This document shows, in pieces, positions 40,988 to 49,060 of a DNA stretch of 64,000 bases (its first letter is position 1; each line of letters starts with the position of its first letter). Position numbers and translations under genes: made by a program. The notes under the pieces were generated by a model, which searched no databases, was not told where the DNA came from, and saw only the letters and a list, made by a program, of their open reading frames with translations. The DNA is taken from contig CAWCTW010000003.1 in the NCBI GenBank assembly GCA_963798705.1, positions 496,001 to 560,000 on the forward strand. The letters run 5' to 3'. Source of the stretch: AC-56 sp963798705 (lineage in GTDB: Bacteria; Actinomycetota; Thermoleophilia; Solirubrobacterales; 70-9).

Positions 40988-42017
40988 ATGCTCTCCGAGC
41001 GCCAGCAGCGCATCCTGCAGCCTTGTCGTCGACTCATACCTCGAGTCGGGGCGGCCCGTGGGCTCCAAGTCCATCGCGGAGCGGGGTGACGTGGAGTGGG
41101 GCCCCTCGACGGTGCGTGCCGAGCTGGCCGAGCTCGAGCGAGCCGGGTTCCTGAATCACCCGCACACGTCCGCCGGCCGCGTTCCCACGGACACGGGCTA
41201 CCGGTTCTACGCCGATTCGCTGCTGGCCTCCGGGCCGCGCGTGCTGACCGCGGCGGGCCCCCGGCTCGACCTGGGACAGATGCGGCGCGAGGTCGACGAG
41301 GCGATGCGGGAGACGACCGTCGAGCTGTCGCGGATGACCGACCTGCTGGCGCTGGCGACCGCGCCGCCGCCCGCCACTGCGCGCATCCATCGCGTGGAGG
41401 CCCTGCTGCTCCAGCCACGCGTGGTGATGGTGGTGGTGATCGCGTCGAACGGTGCCGTCACCAAGCGGGTCTTCACCTTCGAGACCCAGCTGGACCCGGG
41501 GCTCGTCGAGTGGGCGTCGAGCTACCTCAACGAGCGTCTGGCCGGGCTTGGGCTCGGCTCGAGGATGATCGGCAACCGGCTCGCCGATCCCGAGCTGGGC
41601 GCGGCGGAGGCCGGCTTCCTGGCGCAGATCGACGACGCGTTCACCGGGCTCGAGGAGCGGGCCGAGGCAGACCTCTATGTCGAGGGCGCCGCGCGGCTGC
41701 TCTCCGAGGACCACGCTGCGGACCTCCCGCACGCCGACTCGCTCATGCGTGCCCTGGAGCGCCGGGCCAGCCTGCTCGGAATCCTCCGCTCGGCGCTGGA
41801 GGAGCGCTCGGTGTTCATCTGGATCGGTGACGAGAATCCCGCGCCCGAGCTTCGCTCGGTCAGCGTCGTGGGCGCCAATTACGGGCTTGGGTACCGGAAC
41901 CTGGGGACGGTGGGCGTGGTCGGCCCGCTGCGCATGGACTACGCGACCGCCATCGACTCCGTGCGCGGCGCGGCCGGGGGGCTGTCGCGATTCTTCGAGA
42001 CGGTGTACGAGGGGTAG
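40988..42017 (+). pseudogene. hrcA: Heat-shock repressor HrcA, frameshifted near codon 12
   Basis: HrcA represses chaperone operons by binding CIRCE. From ATG 40988 the protein starts correctly (MLSERQQRILQ), but an extra C at 41021/41022 throws the frame into PCRRLIPRV and a stop at 41087-41089. The rest of HrcA (LVVDSYLESGRPVGSKSIAE onward, through the GAF-like and C-terminal domains to RFFETVYEG) is intact in the neighbouring frame from 41022 to 42017. Deleting one C restores a ~343-residue protein. Either the gene is truly disrupted in its winged-helix domain or the assembly has a base error. dnaJ follows after 6 nt. Confidence 0.9.
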
Positions 42018-42023
42018 TCGAGC

Positions 42024-43163
42024 ATGCCGGCGGTGAAGAGGGACTACTACGAGGTCCTCGGAGTCGAGCGGGGGGCGGCCGACGCCGAGATCAAGAAGTC
42101 GTTTCGCCGCCTCGCCCGCGAGCTTCACCCCGACGTCAACCGGCACGACCCGGCGGCGGAGGAGAAGTTCAAGGAGGCCGCCGAGGCCTACGAGGTCCTG
42201 TCCGACCCCGAACGCCGCCGCACCTATGACACCTTCGGGCACGACGGCCTGCGCTCCGGCGGGTGGGCGCCGCGGGCCGAGGGGTTCGGAAGCTTCGAGG
42301 ACGTGCTCTCGGCCTTCTTCGGCCGCGGTGACCCCATGTTCAGCGACCTCTTCGGCTTCGGCCCCGGTGACCCTGCGGGCGGGGCGGACGTCGCAGCTCA
42401 GGTCGAGGTGACCCTGGCCGAGGTCGTGACGGGCGCCAGCCGCGACGTCGCCTTCGAGGCCGTGTCGAGGTGCGAGCATTGCCACGGCAACGGCGCCGAG
42501 CCGGGGACGCCGATCCACACCTGTGAGACCTGCGGGGGGGCCGGTGAGGTCCGCGAGGTGAGCAGGACGGTCTTCGGCCAGATGATCAGAAGCGGCGCCT
42601 GCCCGACGTGTGGCGGCCAGGGCAAGGTGCCCGAGAAGCCGTGCGCGGAGTGTGGCGGCGAGGGCCGCGTGGTCCGCACCCGCACCTGGGAGCTCGACGT
42701 GCCGGCGGGGATCGAATCCGGGCAGCGCATCCGGGTCGCGGGGGCGGGGCACGCGGGCCAGTCAGGAGGGCAGTCGGGCGACCTCTACGTGCAGGTCGTG
42801 GTTGCCGACGACGAGCGCTTCGAGCGTCGCGGGCAGGACCTGGTGAGCGTCGTCGAGGTCCCGGCAACCCGCGCGATGCTCGGTGGCTCTGTGCGGGTCG
42901 CCACGCTCGACGGCGAGCACGACGTCGAGATCCCGGCCGGATCGCAGCCGGGCGAGCAGGTGGCGCTTGGGGGTCTCGGCCTGCCGTCGCTGCGGGGAGG
43001 CCGCCGGGGCGACCAGGTCGTCGTCCTCGACGTCTTCGTGCCCGGGCGGCTCAACAAGGACCAGCGCGAGCTCGCGAGGCAGCTCGACGAGGCATTGGGG
43101 CCCGAGGGCGGCCGCAGGGACGGGCGATCCCGGTTCCGCCGCCGAAAGCACCGCGGTCGTTGA
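42024..43163 (+). CDS. dnaJ: Chaperone DnaJ (Hsp40)
   Basis: Co-chaperone that stimulates DnaK. J domain at residues 1-70 with the HPD motif at 35-37, a Gly/Phe-rich linker, four CxxCxGxG zinc repeats (CEHCHGNG, CETCGGAG, CPTCGGQG, CAECGGEG) and the C-terminal substrate domains. 379 residues; the tail is basic (GRRDGRSRFRRRKHRGR). This is the hrcA-linked DnaJ2-type gene rather than the dnaK-linked one. The stop overlaps prmA (TTGA). Confidence 0.97.
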   Translation: MPAVKRDYYEVLGVERGAADAEIKKSFRRLARELHPDVNRHDPAAEEKFKEAAEAYEVLSDPERRRTYDTFGHDGLRSGGWAPRAEGFGSFEDVLSAFFGRGDPMFSDLFGFGPGDPAGGADVAAQVEVTLAEVVTGASRDVAFEAVSRCEHCHGNGAEPGTPIHTCETCGGAGEVREVSRTVFGQMIRSGACPTCGGQGKVPEKPCAECGGEGRVVRTRTWELDVPAGIESGQRIRVAGAGHAGQSGGQSGDLYVQVVVADDERFERRGQDLVSVVEVPATRAMLGGSVRVATLDGEHDVEIPAGSQPGEQVALGGLGLPSLRGGRRGDQVVVLDVFVPGRLNKDQRELARQLDEALGPEGGRRDGRSRFRRRKHRGR

Positions 43164-44014
43164 TCCGGCTGGCGGTCCGCTGCCGACCCGAGCTCGCCGA
43201 GCGGGTCCTCGCCGACCTCGTCGAGCTCGCACCGGGAGGCGTCGAGGAGGAGGCCGGGTCCGACTGGGTCGAGTTCGCGATCTACGGCGCGCCGGGCGAG
43301 CTGCCGGCGCTTCCCGATCTCGAGGCCGCGGTGGGCGACGGGCTGGTGGAGGTCACCTCCAAGGAGATTCCCGACGACTGGGCCGACCGCTGGCAGGACT
43401 TCCACGAGCCCGTCTCGGTCGCCCGGGGCCGAATCGTGGTGCGTCCGTCGTGGGAGAGTCCTACCGGGGACCCGGCCGCCCCCGGACGCGACCCGGAGGA
43501 GGAGGCGGGCATGGATGTCGTCATCGATCCGGGACAGGCGTTCGGCACCGGCGCTCATCCGACCACCCGAATGTGCCTGGAGCTCCTGCTCGAGGTGGCC
43601 GATGCCGGCGAGGCCCGAGGCGCGCTCGCCGATCTGGGCACCGGGTCCGGAGTCCTGGCGGTCGCTGCGGCAAAGCTCGGGTTCGCGCCCGTGGTCGGCT
43701 GCGATCACGAGGTCGCCGCGCTGGATGCCGCCGCCGCCGGCGCGAAGGCCAACGGCGTCGACCTGCAGCTCCTGCGGGTGAACCTGCGCGCCGAGCGGGC
43801 GCCGGAGGCGGCGACCGTGACCGCCAACCTCACCGCGCCGCTCCTGCGCGAGGTCGCCAGCCGCATCGAGCGCCCGCCCGAGCGGTTGGTCTGCTCCGGG
43901 ATGCTCGTCTCCGAGGTTGATGAGGTGGTGGACGCGTTCGGCGCCCGCGGCCTGCGCGAGCGCGAGCGTCACGCGTCGGGCGGCTGGGCGGCCCTGCTTT
44001 TCGTCCCCACCTGA
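43160..44014 (+). CDS. prmA: Ribosomal protein L11 methyltransferase
   Basis: SAM-dependent enzyme methylating ribosomal protein L11. An N-terminal substrate-recognition domain (LAVRCRPELAERVLADLVEL) is followed by DPGQAFGTGAHPTTRMCLEL and SAM motif I ADLGTGSGVLAVAAAKLGFA, then TANLTAPLL (the NPxx-like motif position). 284 residues. TTG 43160 overlaps the dnaJ stop (TTGA) and gives the expected N-terminus. hrcA-dnaJ-prmA is a common cluster. Confidence 0.92.
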   Translation: MIRLAVRCRPELAERVLADLVELAPGGVEEEAGSDWVEFAIYGAPGELPALPDLEAAVGDGLVEVTSKEIPDDWADRWQDFHEPVSVARGRIVVRPSWESPTGDPAAPGRDPEEEAGMDVVIDPGQAFGTGAHPTTRMCLELLLEVADAGEARGALADLGTGSGVLAVAAAKLGFAPVVGCDHEVAALDAAAAGAKANGVDLQLLRVNLRAERAPEAATVTANLTAPLLREVASRIERPPERLVCSGMLVSEVDEVVDAFGARGLRERERHASGGWAALLFVPT

Positions 44015-44018
44015 CCGA

Positions 44019-44063
44019 CGAACGGCCTGAAATCCACCCAGGAGGTGCATTTCAGGCCGTTCG
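44019..44063. terminator. 45-nt hairpin after prmA (third copy of the 17-nt-core family)
   Basis: Perfect 15-bp arms CGAACGGCCTGAAAT (44019-44033) and ATTTCAGGCCGTTCG (44049-44063), with an inner CACC/GGTG stem and CAGGA loop. It has no T-run. The apex contains the same core AAATCCACCCAGGAGGT (44030-44046) as the repeats at 30 kb. A terminator role after prmA is plausible, but it also contains an in-frame GTG (44045) for the downstream gene. Confidence 0.65.
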
Positions 44064-44098
44064 CTGGGAGACTGGGCCGAGCGGGTATCTTCCTGCGC

Positions 44099-44575
44099 GT
44101 GCTCGCCACGGTCACGGCCTACAACGTGGGCCTGTTCATCCACATCCTGGCAGTCGTGCTGGCGTTCGGGCCGACGTTCGCCTACGGCATCTTCATCGGC
44201 TTCGCCGACGCTAAGGCCCCGGCGAGCGTCCCCGCCGTGCTCCGGGCGATGCGCCTCACCAACCTGTTCCTCGTAACGCCGGGGATGATCGTGGCGCTGG
44301 CCGCCGGGATCTATCTGATGTCCAAGGGTGACATCGACGCGAGCGAGTCGTGGATCACGGTCGGCTTCATCGCCATCATCGCCCTGTTCGGGCTGGTGCA
44401 CGGGTTCTTCAACCCGCGGACCCGGCTGGCGATCCGGCTTGCCGAGCGAGACCTCGCCGCGGGTGGCGAGCTCAGCGCCGATTACCGCAGGGTCTCGGCA
44501 CAGATGGAGCGTGTCGGCCAGCTCGCCGGGCTGATCGTGGTCGTGGCGATCTTCTTCATGGTCGTCAAGCCCTGA
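44099..44575 (+). CDS. Integral membrane protein (DUF2269-like)
   Basis: Four-helix membrane protein of 158 residues: YNVGLFIHILAVVLAFGPTF, LVTPGMIVALAAGIYLM, WITVGFIAIIALFGLVHGFF and VGQLAGLIVVVAIFFMVV. The layout resembles DUF2269-type predicted membrane proteins; no function is assigned. GTG 44099 is chosen because the extra N-terminus from GTG 44045 would be encoded inside the hairpin and is not hydrophobic. murI follows after 28 nt. Confidence 0.75.
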   Translation: MLATVTAYNVGLFIHILAVVLAFGPTFAYGIFIGFADAKAPASVPAVLRAMRLTNLFLVTPGMIVALAAGIYLMSKGDIDASESWITVGFIAIIALFGLVHGFFNPRTRLAIRLAERDLAAGGELSADYRRVSAQMERVGQLAGLIVVVAIFFMVVKP

Positions 44576-44603
44576 CACCCGCTCGGAGGGCCACAATCCA
44601 GAC

Positions 44604-45452
44604 ATGACCGACGAGCGCGCCTCGCTGCCGGTCGCGGTGTTCGACTCCGGGATCGGCGGGCTGACCGTTCTTCACGAGCTGCTCGTCTCCCTGCCGGAGG
44701 AGGACTACCTCTACCTGGGCGATACGGCCGGGTTTCCGTACGGGAGCAAGGCGGGGGACTGGCTGCGCCCGCGGATCGCCGGCCTGGTCCGGTTTCTGCT
44801 CGACCGGGGCGCGAAGCTGCTGGTGGTCGCCTGCAACTCGGCCACCGCCGCGGGCGGCGAAGTGGCGCGGGAGGTCGCGGCCGAGCGGGGCGTCGACGTC
44901 CTGACGGTCGTCGACCCGGAGGCCGAGATCGCCGCCGCCATCAGCGACTCCCACAGGATCGGCGTCCTCGCCACCCCCACCACGGTGGAGAACGGCGCCT
45001 ACCGCCGGGCGCTGGAGCAGCAGGCGGGCGACCGGGAGCTCGACGTGATCGAGGTTTCCGCGCCCCGACTGGCGCCGATCATCCAGAACGGCTTCCCGTT
45101 CGACGAGGAGGTGATCGAGACGGTGCGCGCCTACTGCGAGCCGTTTCGGGACGGGCGGGTCGACACCTTGATCCTGGGCTGCACGCACTACCCCCTGGTG
45201 GCGCCGATGCTGCAGCGGATTCTGGGGCGCGACGTGCGCCTGGTCACCGCGGGGCACGCACTCGCCGCCGCCGCGCAGCGGACGCTGGAGGCGGGCGAGC
45301 TGACGACGGACCGGGTGGGCGAGGGCGACTATCGCTTCCTCTGCACCGGCGACGTGCCCTCGTTCCGGGACCTCGGAACGCGGTTTCTGCAGATGCCCCT
45401 CGGCGAGGTCGAGCACGTGGAATTCGAGATCCCGCCCCCGGCTACCCTGTAG
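44604..45452 (+). CDS. murI: Glutamate racemase
   Basis: Makes D-glutamate for peptidoglycan. The two catalytic cysteines are in LVVACNSATAAG and LILGCTHYPLVAP, with the N-terminal VAVFDSGIGGLTVL and YLGDTAGFPYG. 282 residues, normal. ATG 44604 has a -10-like CACAAT 6 nt upstream, possibly leaderless. Confidence 0.97.
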   Translation: MTDERASLPVAVFDSGIGGLTVLHELLVSLPEEDYLYLGDTAGFPYGSKAGDWLRPRIAGLVRFLLDRGAKLLVVACNSATAAGGEVAREVAAERGVDVLTVVDPEAEIAAAISDSHRIGVLATPTTVENGAYRRALEQQAGDRELDVIEVSAPRLAPIIQNGFPFDEEVIETVRAYCEPFRDGRVDTLILGCTHYPLVAPMLQRILGRDVRLVTAGHALAAAAQRTLEAGELTTDRVGEGDYRFLCTGDVPSFRDLGTRFLQMPLGEVEHVEFEIPPPATL

Positions 45453-45501
45453 GCGCATGAACGGCACCGGCAAGTCGCGGACCTAGGGTCACGTCGTCAC
45501 C

Positions 45502-45930
45502 ATGGCCATTCTGGAGAAGGTCCAGGCCGACACACGCGAGGCGATGAAGGCCGGCGAGCGCGACAGGGTTGGCGCGCTGCGCATGATCGTCAGCGCTCTC
45601 CAGCAGGACGCCAAGGAGGGCAAGGGCGACGAGGTGGCCGTGCTCAGGCGCGAGCGAAAGCGCCGCATGGAGGCCGCCACCGCGTTCCGCGAGGGGGGCG
45701 GCGACGATCGCGCCGAGGCCGAGGAGGCCGAGGCGGAGTTGATCGGCAGCTACCTGCCGGCCGAGCTGGGAGACGAGGAGCTGGCGCAGCTGGTCGATGC
45801 GGCCGTGGCCGAGGCCGGCGCGTCGGAGCCGAAGGACATGGGGAAGGTCATGGGCATCGTCATGCCGAAGGTCGATGGCCGCGCCGACGGCGGGCGCGTC
45901 AGCGCGGCGGTCCGCGAGCGCCTGAGCTAG
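45502..45930 (+). CDS. GatB/YqeY domain protein
   Basis: 142-residue cytoplasmic protein of the YqeY family, related to the tRNA-binding tail of GatB. Typical segments are MKAGERDRVGALRMIVSALQ, AEAELIGSYLPAELGDEELA and PKDMGKVMGIVMPKVDGRAD. The role is uncertain; a tRNA-linked function is suggested only by fold. It lies just upstream of phoH (8-bp gap), an association seen in other Gram-positives. Confidence 0.9.
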   Translation: MAILEKVQADTREAMKAGERDRVGALRMIVSALQQDAKEGKGDEVAVLRRERKRRMEAATAFREGGGDDRAEAEEAEAELIGSYLPAELGDEELAQLVDAAVAEAGASEPKDMGKVMGIVMPKVDGRADGGRVSAAVRERLS

Positions 45931-45938
45931 ACGAGCCT

Positions 45939-46895
45939 TTGGCGCGCAGGCAGCTCACCCTCGACAACACCGTCGCCGCCGAGCTCGCGGGGTCGGAAGA
46001 CTCGGTGCTGAGGGAGCTCGAGGGCAGGGTGCAGTGCGACGTCCATCTGCGGGGCAACGTCCTCACCCTCGACGGCCCCGAAGGCGACGTGCGCGAGGCC
46101 GCCGCGGTGGTGGACGAGCTCGTGGGCCTGATCGAGCGGGGGCACGACGTCGCTCCGGCGACGCTCGGCACGGTTTCCGGCGCGATCGACGCGCGGCAGC
46201 GGCCGGCCGACATCCTCGAAGACGTCATCTGGCACCACCGGACGATCAAGGTGGCGCCGAAGACCGTCAACCAGAAGCGCTACGTGGACTCGATCCGCGA
46301 CCACACTGTGACCTTCGGGATCGGTCCCGCGGGCACGGGCAAGACCTTCCTGGCGGTCGCGATGGCGGTGGCGGCCCTGGACGCGCGCGAGGTGAACCGC
46401 ATCATCCTGACGCGCCCCGCCGTCGAGGCCGGGGAGCGCCTGGGCTTCCTTCCCGGCGACATCCAGGCGAAGGTCGACCCCTATCTGCGGCCGCTCTTCG
46501 ACGCCCTGTACGACATGCTCGATCCCGAACGGGTCAGCACCTACCTGGACAACGGGATCATCGAGGTCGCGCCGCTGGCATTCATGCGGGGTAGAAGCAT
46601 TAATGACTCCTTCGTCATCCTCGACGAGGCGCAGAACACGAGTCCCGAGCAGATGAAGATGTTCCTGACGCGCCTGGGCTTCGGGTCGAAGATGGTGGTG
46701 ACGGGAGACGTGACCCAGATCGACCTCCCGCGCGACCAGCGCTCCGGACTGGTCGTGATCGGCGAGATCCTCGCGCAGGTCGCCGACATCTCCTTCATCC
46801 GCTTCGGCGGCGAGGACGTGGTCCGACACCAGCTCGTGCAGCGCATCGTCGCCGCATACGGCGAATACGAGCGAGGGAACAGCTCGCGCGATTGA
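45939..46895 (+). CDS. PhoH-like ATPase
   Basis: Cytoplasmic P-loop ATPase related to the N-terminal half of superfamily I helicases. A KH-like N-terminal region (VQCDVHLRGNVLTLDGPEGD) precedes Walker A FGIGPAGTGKTFLAVAMA, NRIILTRPAVEAGERLGFLP and Walker B SFVILDEAQNTSPEQMKMFL. 318 residues. The TTG start is 8 nt after yqeY. It is paired with ybeY by a TTGA overlap, as in many bacteria, consistent with a role in rRNA/RNA metabolism. Confidence 0.93.
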   Translation: MARRQLTLDNTVAAELAGSEDSVLRELEGRVQCDVHLRGNVLTLDGPEGDVREAAAVVDELVGLIERGHDVAPATLGTVSGAIDARQRPADILEDVIWHHRTIKVAPKTVNQKRYVDSIRDHTVTFGIGPAGTGKTFLAVAMAVAALDAREVNRIILTRPAVEAGERLGFLPGDIQAKVDPYLRPLFDALYDMLDPERVSTYLDNGIIEVAPLAFMRGRSINDSFVILDEAQNTSPEQMKMFLTRLGFGSKMVVTGDVTQIDLPRDQRSGLVVIGEILAQVADISFIRFGGEDVVRHQLVQRIVAAYGEYERGNSSRD

Positions 46896-47296
46896 GCGTC
46901 GACGGGCTCGATCTGTCCGACGTCCCGCCCGGCCTGCGGCCGGTCGTCGAGGCTGCGGTCGCGGCGGCCGGCATCGACCGGGGCCACCTGTCGGTCGAGC
47001 TGGTGGACGAGGGCAGGATCAGGGACCTGAACCGCGGGCACCGGGGGCGAGACGAGCCAACCGACGTGCTGTCCTTCCCGATCGACGAGGATGCGGCCGT
47101 GGCCGGGCCTCGTGAGCTCGGCGACGTTGTCATCTGCTCGGGGCACACCGCGGACGTGACTGAGGCCGCCGTTCATGGGGTCCTGCACCTGTGTGGCTAC
47201 GACCACGAGGCCGACGACGGCGAGATGCTCGCGTTGCAGGGGTCGGTGATGCGGGAGCTCGCCGCGGCGCGAGCCGAGGGCGACCCCGGCGTATGA
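46892..47296 (+). CDS. ybeY: Endoribonuclease YbeY
   Basis: Metal-dependent RNase for 16S 3'-end maturation and ribosome quality control. The zinc motif H-x3-H-x5-H is present as VHGVLHLCGYDHEADD; EPTDVLSFPID and GDVVICSG are conserved. 134 residues. TTG 46892 overlaps the phoH stop and the era ATG overlaps its own stop (ATGA), giving a fully coupled phoH-ybeY-era unit. Confidence 0.95.
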   Translation: MSVDGLDLSDVPPGLRPVVEAAVAAAGIDRGHLSVELVDEGRIRDLNRGHRGRDEPTDVLSFPIDEDAAVAGPRELGDVVICSGHTADVTEAAVHGVLHLCGYDHEADDGEMLALQGSVMRELAAARAEGDPGV

Positions 47297-48186
47297 CTCG
47301 GGCTGGCCTCGTCGGGCTCGCGGGCCGCCCCAACGTGGGCAAGTCGACGCTCGCCAACGCGATCGTGGGCTCCAAGGTCGCGATCGTCTCCGATCGTCCG
47401 CAGACCACGAGGCGCGCTGTCCGCGGGATCGCGACCGACCAGGTCGGGAACTGGCAGATGGTGCTCGTTGACCTGCCGGGAGTACAGCGTCCACGGGACC
47501 CGCTGACGGCGCGCATGCAGCGACGTGTCGAGCAGGAGCTGGCCGAGGCCGATGGTGCCCTCATGGTGGTGGACGGTGTTCAGGGGGTGGGACCGGGCGA
47601 CCGATTCATCGCCAAGGCGCTGCTCGAGGCCGGCGAGGACACGCCGGTGACCTGTGCCGTCAACAAGTGCGACCGGCTGGGCCCGGCGGACACCGCGGCG
47701 GCACTGGCTGGGGCCGCCGAGCTGGACGTCGTCGACGAGATCTTCCCGGTGAGCGCGCGAACCGGCGCCGGGCTCCAGGCGCTGGTCGACCACCTCGTGA
47801 CGCTGCTCCCCGATGGCCCGCTGCTGTATCCGGCCGACGAGCACAGCGACCTTCCGAGCGACGTCCATCTCGCCGAGCTGATCCGGGAGCAGGTCCTCCG
47901 CCGCACGCACGACGAGATCCCCCACGCGGTCGAGGTGATCGTGGACACGGTCGAGTCCCGCGACGACGGCCTGGTGGAGGTGCGTGCCCAGGTGTGGGTG
48001 GAGAGTGACTCGCAGAAGGCGATCCTGGTGGGCAAGGGGGGGCGCATGGTCCGCGAGGTGGGCACGGCCGCCCGCAGGGAGCTCGAGCGCGATCTCGCCA
48101 CCCACGTGTTCCTCGACCTCCAGGTCAAGGTCCGCCGTCGCTGGCGGCGCGACGAGGGCCTGCTGGACCGCATCGGGATCGAGTAG
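47293..48186 (+). CDS. era: GTPase Era
   Basis: 16S rRNA-binding GTPase for 30S maturation. G1 AGRPNVGKST (residues ~10-19), G2-region RPQTTRRAVRGI, G3 DLPG, G4 NKCD, and a C-terminal KH domain (AILVGKGGRMVREVGTAAR, VFLDLQVKVRRRWRRDE). 297 residues from ATG 47293; the open frame extends upstream into ybeY but lacks homology. It is the last gene of its operon. Confidence 0.97.
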   Translation: MTRAGLVGLAGRPNVGKSTLANAIVGSKVAIVSDRPQTTRRAVRGIATDQVGNWQMVLVDLPGVQRPRDPLTARMQRRVEQELAEADGALMVVDGVQGVGPGDRFIAKALLEAGEDTPVTCAVNKCDRLGPADTAAALAGAAELDVVDEIFPVSARTGAGLQALVDHLVTLLPDGPLLYPADEHSDLPSDVHLAELIREQVLRRTHDEIPHAVEVIVDTVESRDDGLVEVRAQVWVESDSQKAILVGKGGRMVREVGTAARRELERDLATHVFLDLQVKVRRRWRRDEGLLDRIGIE

Positions 48187-48257
48187 GGGGACCGAGGGAT
48201 CAAAGCGGCCTCACCCAGGGGCTACGGGCCGGGCGGCCCCAGTGCTCCGCACATGAT

Positions 48258-48299
48258 ATTGGCGGGTTTTCTCGCGCAGATGACGGGTAAACCGCCAAT
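48258..48299. promoter_or_regulatory. Inverted repeat between era and hisIE
   Basis: ATTGGCGGGTTT (48258-48269) and AAACCGCCAAT (48289-48299) can pair with a single bulged G around a 19-nt loop. It lies 72 nt past era and ~100 nt before hisIE, and could be a terminator or an operator. The remaining ~200-bp gap shows no gene. Confidence 0.4.
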
Positions 48300-48384
48300 G
48301 CGGGTTGGTTCCCCGACCGCCCCGCCCTGCTTGCCGGCACCGTGCGCGTCCTCGCTCCGGATCGGAGCTCCCACACCCCGACCG

Positions 48385-48390
48385 TAAACT
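48385..48390 (+). promoter_or_regulatory. Candidate -10 hexamer for hisIE
   Basis: TAAACT ends 7 nt before ATG 48398, predicting a leaderless start for the hisIE-trp transcript. Confidence 0.45.
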
Positions 48391-48397
48391 CCTGCAA

Positions 48398-49060
48398 ATG
48401 AGCGCCACCGAAGCGATGGACGCGGTCCGGTTCGACGAGCACGGCCTGGTTCCATGCGTGATGCAGGACTGGTCGAGCGGCGAGGTGCTGACGCTCGCCT
48501 ACATGAACGCCGACGCGCTCGCCCGCACCCTCGAGACCGGTGAGATCCACTTCCACAGCCGCTCGCGCGACGAGCTGTGGCACAAGGGGGAGACCTCCGG
48601 CAACGTCCAGCGGGTGCGGCAGATTCGCTACGACTGCGACGGCGACGCGCTGGTGGCGCTGGTCCAGCCGGCCAATCCCGCCTGCCATACAGGCCAGCGG
48701 TCCTGCTTCTACCGTGACCTCAACGGCACGGCGGAGCGGGCGGTCGACGCCCCCCCCGCCGGGGACGAGCCACTGCCGGCCGCTCACGAGGCGACCGCGG
48801 TCCTGGAGCGCACGCTGGCCGACCGCCGCGACCGGCGACCGTCCGGGTCGTACACCGTCGAGCTGCTCGACGATCCACGGCGAGTCGGCGACAAGGTCCG
48901 CGAGGAGGCGGATGAGGTCGCCAGGGCCGCCGCCTCGGAGTCCGATGAGCGCGTGGCCGAGGAGGCCGCCGACGTCCTCTACCACCTCCAGGTGCTGCTG
49001 CTTTCGCGCGGCGTTCCGATCCGAACCGTGCTGGAGACGCTCAATGGCCGTCGCCGCTGA
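48398..49060 (+). CDS. hisIE: Bifunctional phosphoribosyl-AMP cyclohydrolase / phosphoribosyl-ATP pyrophosphatase
   Basis: Catalyses steps 3 and 2 of histidine synthesis. The HisI half has EVLTLAYMNADALARTLETG, FHSRSRDELWHKGETSGN and CDGDALVALVQP with the metal-binding Cys. The HisE half (from about residue 130) has SYTVELLDDPRRVGDKVREE, then ADEVARAA and EEAADVLYHLQVLLL. 220 residues. It sits upstream of the trp genes and overlaps trpE by 17 nt, linking histidine and tryptophan synthesis in one transcript. No other his gene is in the window. Confidence 0.95.
   Translation: MSATEAMDAVRFDEHGLVPCVMQDWSSGEVLTLAYMNADALARTLETGEIHFHSRSRDELWHKGETSGNVQRVRQIRYDCDGDALVALVQPANPACHTGQRSCFYRDLNGTAERAVDAPPAGDEPLPAAHEATAVLERTLADRRDRRPSGSYTVELLDDPRRVGDKVREEADEVARAAASESDERVAEEAADVLYHLQVLLLSRGVPIRTVLETLNGRRR

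Noticed and set aside
40939..40990. CIRCE operator before hrcA
   Set aside because: No TTAGCACTC/GAGTGCTAA inverted repeat is present; only a -10-like TAGAAT is seen.
48187..49050. Tryptophan attenuator, T-box or riboswitch upstream of the his/trp genes
   Set aside because: No Trp-rich leader peptide, T-box core or alternative terminator could be recognised in the era-hisIE gap, and leuS has only 54 bp upstream.
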